Shown here piece by piece: positions 7,900 to 12,186 of a DNA stretch of 12,186 bases. How positions within the stretch are numbered: the first letter of the stretch is position 1; every line of letters begins with the position of its first letter. The translations under genes and the position numbers were made by a program. The notes beneath the pieces were generated by a model that saw nothing but the letters and a program-made list of their open reading frames with translations, ran no database searches and was not told where the DNA came from. The stretch is from Zymomonas sp. (GTDB taxonomy: Bacteria; Pseudomonadota; Alphaproteobacteria; Sphingomonadales; Sphingomonadaceae). The DNA is taken from assembly GCF_020216885.1 (NCBI RefSeq), contig NZ_JAIWON010000093.1:1-12186 (forward strand), written 5' to 3'.

Positions 7900-7935
7900 A
7901 AGGACGGATATTGGTTAAGCCCGAAATCCGTTTTT
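7900..7935 (+). terminator. Terminator-like hairpin in the pdhA leader
   Basis: ACGGAT (7904-7909) pairs perfectly with ATCCGT (7926-7931); counting A-T and G-U pairs the stem extends to AAGGACGGAT with ATCCGTTTTT. TTTTT at 7931-7935 gives the T-run. The loop is 16 nt. It could end ftsB transcripts, or act as an attenuator if the candidate promoter at 7854-7882 drives pdhA. Confidence 0.5.
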
Positions 7936-7947
7936 AATAAACCCGAG

Positions 7948-8025
7948 CTGTCAGGGCAGGGGTCAGACCCATAATGTCGATTTATCCTGTCCGTCAGAAA
8001 ATTTTTAGTCTTTTTTGACAGGAGG
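7948..8025 (+). promoter_or_regulatory. Possible RNA switch over the pdhA ribosome binding site
   Basis: GGGCAGG (7954-7960) can pair with CCTGTCC (7986-7992, one G-U), extended by CTG/CAG (7948-7950 with 7995-7997). The same right arm, TCCTGTC (7985-7991), can instead pair perfectly with GACAGGA (8017-8023), which covers most of the AGGAGG ribosome binding site of pdhA (8020-8025). The two foldings exclude each other. The sequence between is U-rich. This matches no riboswitch class I know; regulation is inferred from base pairing alone. Confidence 0.35.
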
Positions 8026-8032
8026 CCTCTGC

Positions 8033-9097
8033 ATGGCCAAAGCAACTCAGGATTCCAATCGGCCTCATAAAGCTGATGTCGGATCCGCCATTCCCAATCA
8101 CGATTTGCCACCGATACCCGGTCGCTATCACGCCGACCGGGAAGAGCTGCTAGAATTTTATCGACGGATGCTGATGATCCGCCGTTTTGAAGAACGGTGC
8201 GGACAGCTTTACGGTTTGGGGCTGATTGCTGGTTTTTGTCATCTCTATATCGGTCAGGAAGCTGTTGCGGTTGGTCTGCAAGCCGCCCTGCAACCGGGAC
8301 GGGATAGCGTTATTACCGGCTATCGCGAACACGGACATATGTTGGCCTATGGTATTGATCCCAAAATTGTCATGGCTGAATTGACAGGCCGTGCCAGCGG
8401 GATTTCGCATGGTAAAGGCGGCTCGATGCATATGTTTTCGACCGAACATAAATTTTTCGGCGGAAATGGTATCGTTGGGGCGCAGGTGCCGCTTGGTGCT
8501 GGATTGGCCTTTGCGCATAAATACCGCAATGATGGTGGCTGTTCGGCGGCTTATTTTGGTGATGGGTCAGCCAATCAGGGACAGGTTTACGAAGCCTATA
8601 ACATGGCGGCTTTGTGGAAATTACCCGTGATCTTCGTCATCGAAAATAACGGTTATGCCATGGGAACCAGTATCCAACGCGCCAATGCCCATACGGCTTT
8701 GTCTGAAAGAGGGGCGGGCTTTGGCATTCCGGCTTTGGTCGTTGACGGTATGGATGTGCTTGAAGTCAGAGGCGCTGCCACAGTCGCGGTTGACTGGGTG
8801 CAGGCTGGAAAAGGGCCCATCATCCTTGAAATGAAGACCTATCGTTATCGGGGACATTCTATGTCTGATCCGGCGCGCTATCGTAGCCGCGAAGAGGTCA
8901 ATGACATGAAGGAAAACCACGATCCTTTAGATAATCTGAAAAAAGACCTTTTCGCCGCAGGCATTCCCGAAGCCGAGCTGGTTAAACTGGATGAAGACAT
9001 CCGCCAGCAGGTCAAAGAAGCCGCCGATTTCGCTGAAAAAGCGCCTTTACCGGCTGATGAAGAATTATATACCAATATTCTGGTAGGAAAGTATTGA
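8033..9097 (+). CDS. pdhA: Pyruvate dehydrogenase E1 component, alpha subunit
   Basis: With PdhB it forms the thiamin-diphosphate E1 enzyme that decarboxylates pyruvate and transfers the acetyl group to lipoyl domains, in the cytoplasmic pyruvate dehydrogenase complex. The 354-residue protein has the ThDP/Mg motif GDG (176-178) ending in NN (205-206), the upstream family stretches [12 protein letters not shown] and [11 protein letters not shown], and the E1-alpha loop [19 protein letters not shown] (from about residue 270). The ATG at 8033 is preceded by AGGAGG at 8020-8025 with 7-base spacing; an in-frame TTG at 8015 lies upstream of that site and is rejected. pdhB begins one base after the stop, so the two form a tightly coupled operon. 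Length and motifs fit two-subunit (alpha2beta2) E1 enzymes, not the single-chain AceE type. Confidence 0.97.
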   Translation: MAKATQDSNRPHKADVGSAIPNHDLPPIPGRYHADREELLEFYRRMLMIRRFEERCGQLYGLGLIAGFCHLYIGQEAVAVGLQAALQPGRDSVITGYREHGHMLAYGIDPKIVMAELTGRASGISHGKGGSMHMFSTEHKFFGGNGIVGAQVPLGAGLAFAHKYRNDGGCSAAYFGDGSANQGQVYEAYNMAALWKLPVIFVIENNGYAMGTSIQRANAHTALSERGAGFGIPALVVDGMDVLEVRGAATVAVDWVQAGKGPIILEMKTYRYRGHSMSDPARYRSREEVNDMKENHDPLDNLKKDLFAAGIPEAELVKLDEDIRQQVKEAADFAEKAPLPADEELYTNILVGKY

Positions 9098-9098
9098 T

Positions 9099-10487
9099 AT
9101 GGCCATAGAGCTTAAAATGCCCGCTCTGTCTCCAACGATGGAGGAAGGCACGCTGACCCGCTGGCTGGTAAAAGAAGGCGACCCCATCAAAGCCGGTGAA
9201 ATTTTGGCCGAAATCGAAACCGATAAAGCCATCATGGAATTTGAGGCCGTCGATGAAGGCGTGATAACGAAAATCCTCATTCCTGAGGGCAGCGAAAATG
9301 TCAAAGTCGGCACCGCTATTGCCTATCTTGGGACGGATGCCAATGATGTGACCTTGGATGGTGCCTCTGCCGAAACCAAAGCAGAAGAAAGCATCCCTGT
9401 TGCGCCGCCTGCTAAAACAGAGGCCGCAGCGGTCGAAGAAGCCGCAACGCCTTCACTGAGCAAGGTTATCAATTCTGCCCCCGAAATACCGGAAGGCACC
9501 GAATTTTTTCAGCAGACTTTGCGTGAAGCCTTACGCGATGCCATGGCCGAAGAAATGCGGCGAGATGACCGTGTTTTTGTTATGGGTGAAGAGGTGGCCG
9601 AATATCAGGGTGCCTATAAGGTCACGCAAGGGTTGTTGCAGGAATTTGGTGCGCGTCGTGTCGTGGATACGCCGATTTCCGAATATGGCTTTTCCGGTAT
9701 TGGCGTGGGTGCTGCAATGGAAGGTTTGCGCCCTGTCATCGAATTCATGACTATGAATTTCTCGATGCAAGCGATTGACCATATCATCAATTCTGCGGCC
9801 AAAACGCATTATATGTCCGGCGGCCAAGTGCGTTGTCCTATCGTCTTCCGTGGGCCCAACGGGGCAGCCCCTCGCGTTGGCGCACAGCATACCCAGAATT
9901 TCGGGCCTTGGTATGCCGCCGTTCCCGGATTGGTCGTTCTTGCGCCTTACGATGCCATTGACGCTAAAGGCTTGTTAAAGGCAGCTATCCGTTCCGATGA
10001 CCCTGTTGTCTTTTTGGAATGTGAACTGCTTTACGGCAAGACTTTCGACGTGCCAAAAATGGATGATTTTGTCTTACCCATTGGTAAGGCGCGTATCATT
10101 CGTGAAGGCAAGGATGTCACCATTGTCAGCTATTCTATTGGTGTTTCTTTTGCACTAACCGCGGCCGAGGCTTTGGCCAAAGAAGGCATTGATGCCGAAG
10201 TCATCGACCTTAGAACGCTGCGTCCGCTCGACAAGGAAACGATCCTTCAAAGTCTGGCCAAAACTAACCGGATTGTGACGGTAGAAGATGGCTGGCCGGT
10301 TTGCTCGATTTCTTCTGAAATTGCAGCTATTGCCATGGAAGAAGGCTTCGACAATTTGGATGCCCCTGTTTTGCGGGTAACCAATGCTGATACGCCCACA
10401 CCTTACGCTGAAAATCTAGAGAAAAAAGGCTTAGTCAATCCCGAAGCCATTATCGAGGCTGTGCGCAAGGTCTGTTATCGCAAGTAA
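9099..10487 (+). CDS. pdhB: Pyruvate dehydrogenase E1 component, beta subunit with N-terminal lipoyl domain
   Basis: This is the partner of PdhA in the E1 heterotetramer. The 462-residue protein is longer than a plain E1-beta (~330) because residues 1-78 are a complete biotinyl-lipoyl domain, with [12 protein letters not shown] and the lipoylation motif ETDKA (K43). An Ala/Glu/Pro-rich linker follows (about 80-130). The transketolase-like E1-beta part starts near 134, with [23 protein letters not shown] (catalytic-site E195), [15 protein letters not shown] (H264) and a C-terminal transketolase domain ([12 protein letters not shown]). A lipoyl domain on E1-beta is known in Zymomonas and some other alphaproteobacteria. 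AGGAAAG at 9085-9091 serves as ribosome binding site inside the end of pdhA. The E2 (pdhC) and E3 (lpd) genes do not follow. Confidence 0.97.
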   Translation: MAIELKMPALSPTMEEGTLTRWLVKEGDPIKAGEILAEIETDKAIMEFEAVDEGVITKILIPEGSENVKVGTAIAYLGTDANDVTLDGASAETKAEESIPVAPPAKTEAAAVEEAATPSLSKVINSAPEIPEGTEFFQQTLREALRDAMAEEMRRDDRVFVMGEEVAEYQGAYKVTQGLLQEFGARRVVDTPISEYGFSGIGVGAAMEGLRPVIEFMTMNFSMQAIDHIINSAAKTHYMSGGQVRCPIVFRGPNGAAPRVGAQHTQNFGPWYAAVPGLVVLAPYDAIDAKGLLKAAIRSDDPVVFLECELLYGKTFDVPKMDDFVLPIGKARIIREGKDVTIVSYSIGVSFALTAAEALAKEGIDAEVIDLRTLRPLDKETILQSLAKTNRIVTVEDGWPVCSISSEIAAIAMEEGFDNLDAPVLRVTNADTPTPYAENLEKKGLVNPEAIIEAVRKVCYRK

Positions 10488-10508
10488 ATTGTAAAATTTT
10501 TATTTTTG

Positions 10509-10595
10509 TTCCCGAAATAGTTCGATACTGTCACATATCAAAGTTACACATAAAACTTATGATAATACCTGTCAGAATTTCAACTATTTCGGGAA
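10509..10595. repeat. Perfect 14-bp inverted repeat flanking the phosphodiesterase promoter region
   Basis: TTCCCGAAATAGTT (10509-10522) and AACTATTTCGGGAA (10582-10595) are exact reverse complements, separated by 59 bases. The right arm ends 6 bases before the ATG at 10602 and contains GGGA, the only plausible ribosome binding site. The spacer holds TATGATAAT (10558-10566), a good -10 candidate without a clear -35. The arms may be operator sites, or form an RNA stem if transcription starts upstream of the left arm. Confidence 0.8.
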
Positions 10596-10601
10596 TGCAA
10601 T

Positions 10602-11891
10602 ATGTCAGCCGGATATAAGCCTCTTAAAAAACGAAAGCCGTGGATATCCGGCATTTTATCGCTCCTTTTGGGTTGCGCCGGATTATCGGTAGTTCACAGC
10701 GATGCCATTGCCGCAACAGCGCATAGAGTGGCTCAATCAAAAACGCCTTTAATCCTGATTTCTATAGATGGTTTTCGGGCAGATTATATCAAACGGGGAT
10801 TAACGCCTAATCTGGTCTCTTTGGCTGAAAATGGTAGCTATGCCAAAGTAATGCACCCCTCTTTTCCTTCCATCACTTTCCCCAATCATTACACCTTGGT
10901 CACCGGCCTTTACCCTGATCATCATGGCATTGTCGGCAATAATATGGACGATGCGCATATTACGCCTGATAGCCATTTTAAAATGAGCGATCATCAGGCC
11001 GTTACCGATCGGCGTTGGTGGGATGAAGGTGAACCTCTTTGGGTCACAGCAGAAAAACAAGGCGTTGTTTCCGCAACGATGTTCTGGCCGGGTTCAGAAG
11101 CTGATATCGAAGGCATTCGCCCTGAAATGTGGCGGCGTTTTGATAGCCATGTGCCTTTCCCCGAAAGAATCGATCAAGTCTTTTCATGGCTGGCTTATCC
11201 AGAAAAGACACGGCCACAATTCATCACCCTTTATTTTGAAAATGTCGATCATGCAGGGCATCTCTATGGGCCCGATTCTCAAGAGGTAAACGATAATCTC
11301 GTCAAGATTGATCAAACCATCGGGCAGTTGGTGCAGGGCTTAAAACAACGCGGTATCAAGGCCAATCTGGTCATTGTTTCCGATCATGGCATGGCTGCGA
11401 CTTCTTCTGATCGGGTTGTTGCCTTGAATAAAATCCTCGATCCCAGCCTTTATCATGTCGTTACAGGCGGTGCTTATGCGGGTATTGAACCCAGCTCCGG
11501 CCATAGCATCAAAGATCTTGAACCATTATTTGCGTCGCATGAGCATATGCAATGTTGGCCGAAACAACAGATTCCTGTCCGTTTCCATTATGGTCAAAAT
11601 CCCCGTGTCCCTGCTGTCATTTGTGCCGCAGAGGTCGGCTGGTCGATCATGGGTAATGATAGCATGACGGCACATGCCACCAAAGGCAATCATGGCTATG
11701 ACAACCAAACACCCGAAATGGGTGCCTTATTTATCGCTAATGGGCCCGCTTTTCAAAAGCATAAAGTGATCGAATCTATGGACAATATTGATGTCCAACC
11801 TTTGGTCGCACAGGTCTTAAAGTTGAAAGCACCGAAAGGCGACAGCAGCTTAACCGCTTCCGACATCGAACAGCGTTTTCTCGCTCGATAA
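10602..11891 (+). CDS. Secreted or lipid-anchored nucleotide pyrophosphatase/phosphodiesterase (NPP family)
   Basis: The family are alkaline-phosphatase-superfamily enzymes that hydrolyse phosphodiester or pyrophosphate bonds of nucleotides or lipids with two zinc ions. The 429-residue protein has an N-terminal export signal: basic residues 9-13, then a hydrophobic stretch. Cleavage is possible at AIAA (35-38), or as a lipoprotein at LLGC (C25). The active-site set is complete: D56 in SIDGFRADY, nucleophile T92 in PSITFPNHYT, D216 and H220 in NVDHAGH, D261-H262 in SDHGM, and H364 in GNHGYDN, in the order and spacing of bacterial NPP enzymes such as that of Xanthomonas. The ATG at 10602 follows GGGA by 7 bases. 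It lies 114 bases after pdhB and likely has its own promoter. The substrate is unknown. Confidence 0.9.
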   Translation: MSAGYKPLKKRKPWISGILSLLLGCAGLSVVHSDAIAATAHRVAQSKTPLILISIDGFRADYIKRGLTPNLVSLAENGSYAKVMHPSFPSITFPNHYTLVTGLYPDHHGIVGNNMDDAHITPDSHFKMSDHQAVTDRRWWDEGEPLWVTAEKQGVVSATMFWPGSEADIEGIRPEMWRRFDSHVPFPERIDQVFSWLAYPEKTRPQFITLYFENVDHAGHLYGPDSQEVNDNLVKIDQTIGQLVQGLKQRGIKANLVIVSDHGMAATSSDRVVALNKILDPSLYHVVTGGAYAGIEPSSGHSIKDLEPLFASHEHMQCWPKQQIPVRFHYGQNPRVPAVICAAEVGWSIMGNDSMTAHATKGNHGYDNQTPEMGALFIANGPAFQKHKVIESMDNIDVQPLVAQVLKLKAPKGDSSLTASDIEQRFLAR

Positions 11892-11905
11892 AAAAGCCTT
11901 TGAAA

Positions 11906-12186
11906 ATGATAAATAAAAATCAGATAGAAGAAATATATAAAATATTACAAAAAATAAATAAAATAGGTATTGAAAATGATACAAATAAGAAATGGTATAT
12001 AAAATATGAAAAATTTACATTTTATATAACGATGATAATTATTCCTATAGCATTTTTGATTATAGTATTAAATGAAAAATTATCTCTTTTTGATAAGAGG
12101 TATAGTGTCATTATTTTTATATCATCAGCTTTATTTTGTATGATTAATTATGCATTAATAATACTTATACAAATTTATTTTTCATG
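11906..12186 (+). CDS. Unrecognised AT-rich two-helix membrane protein, N-terminal part (runs off window)
   Basis: An ATG at 11906 opens a frame of 93 codons without a stop up to the right edge. The product begins MINKNQIEEIYKIL, has a Lys/Asn-rich helical N-terminus (1-35), a hydrophobic segment (about 36-56), a short charged linker (NEKLSLFDKRY) and a second hydrophobic segment (about 67-92). The coding DNA is extremely AT-rich, and codons are mainly ATA, AAA, AAT and TTA, unlike all neighbours. No clear ribosome binding site precedes the ATG, 14 bases after the phosphodiesterase stop. I recognise no family. The pair of helices with a short linker resembles the layout of SLATT-type 2TM effectors, among many other small membrane proteins; this is only a shape. 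An in-frame ATG at residue 43 is less likely as the start. Confidence 0.6.
   Translation, partial: MINKNQIEEIYKILQKINKIGIENDTNKKWYIKYEKFTFYITMIIIPIAFLIIVLNEKLSLFDKRYSVIIFISSALFCMINYALIILIQIYFS

Larger units (their letters stand above)
7667..8032. other. Long non-coding leader region upstream of pdhA
   Basis: These 366 bases between the ftsB-like gene and pdhA hold no accepted gene. They contain a palindrome GATCAT-C-ATGATC (7684-7696), a stem-loop with GATGG/CCATC and AGCCTT/AAGGCT arms (7701-7745), and a TTGACA followed by a 7-bp inverted repeat (7768-7790). Further right come a 7-bp palindrome (7835-7851), a candidate promoter (7854-7882), a terminator-like hairpin (7900-7935) and a stem-loop close to the pdhA start (7948-7997). 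This density of structure suggests that pdhA is regulated through this region. Confidence 0.6.

Noticed and set aside
7836..7937. A 33-residue ORF (MKSLHRVTLT...) in the pdhA leader as a possible leader peptide
   Set aside because: No Shine-Dalgarno sequence precedes it, it starts inside the palindrome at 7835-7851 and upstream of the candidate transcription start, and it has no run of regulatory codons.
8015..8032. Upstream TTG start for pdhA adding six residues
   Set aside because: It lies upstream of the strong AGGAGG, which is correctly spaced for the ATG at 8033.
11901..11981. Direct repeat of TGAAAATGATA at 11901 and 11971
   Set aside because: An 11-mer of A, T and few G in ~17% GC DNA can recur by chance; the copies are not at a recognisable element boundary.

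Overview
The window looks like alphaproteobacterial chromosome, most likely Zymomonas mobilis or a very close relative. This rests on recognition, not on a search. The pointers are an enolase gene with strongly biased codons, an eno-ftsB-pdhA-pdhB order, a pyruvate dehydrogenase E1-beta subunit carrying its own N-terminal lipoyl domain, and mixed GC content with AT-rich spacers.

Layout. Positions 1-3033 (+) hold the 3' half of carB (carbamoyl phosphate synthase large subunit), then greA, then a rhomboid protease. Positions 3034-3380 are non-coding, with a six-copy heptamer repeat and a terminator for the gene converging from the right. Positions 3381-3965 (-) encode an exported MlaC/Ttg2D-family protein; its upstream region carries a pair of operator-like palindromes. 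Positions 4223-5766 (-) form a three-gene block of small membrane-anchored proteins: a histidine-rich ElaB/YqjD-like protein, a holin-X/YqjE-like protein and a DUF3618-like protein. The domain order resembles the enterobacterial yqjD-yqjE-yqjK group. From 5968 on, everything is on the + strand: eno, an ftsB/divIC-like gene, pdhA and pdhB, then a secreted nucleotide pyrophosphatase/phosphodiesterase. The last ~290 bases are about 17% GC and contain the start of an unrecognised two-helix membrane protein that runs off the window.

How the genes fit together. Enolase and the two E1 subunits of pyruvate dehydrogenase serve the lower Entner-Doudoroff pathway and pyruvate oxidation. The E2 and E3 genes that often follow pdhAB are not here, so they must lie elsewhere. 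CarB feeds pyrimidine and arginine synthesis, GreA rescues stalled RNA polymerase, and the MlaC-like and YqjD/E-like proteins point to envelope maintenance and stress.

The least explained parts are regulatory or compositional. They are (i) the long pdhA leader, with a terminator-like hairpin and a possible Shine-Dalgarno-sequestering switch; (ii) a perfect 14-bp inverted repeat whose second arm contains the probable ribosome binding site of the phosphodiesterase gene; (iii) the paired TACTG-N2-CAGTA-type palindromes upstream of the MlaC-like gene; and (iv) the abrupt fall to very low GC at the right edge. No complete new multi-gene system can be claimed from this window.
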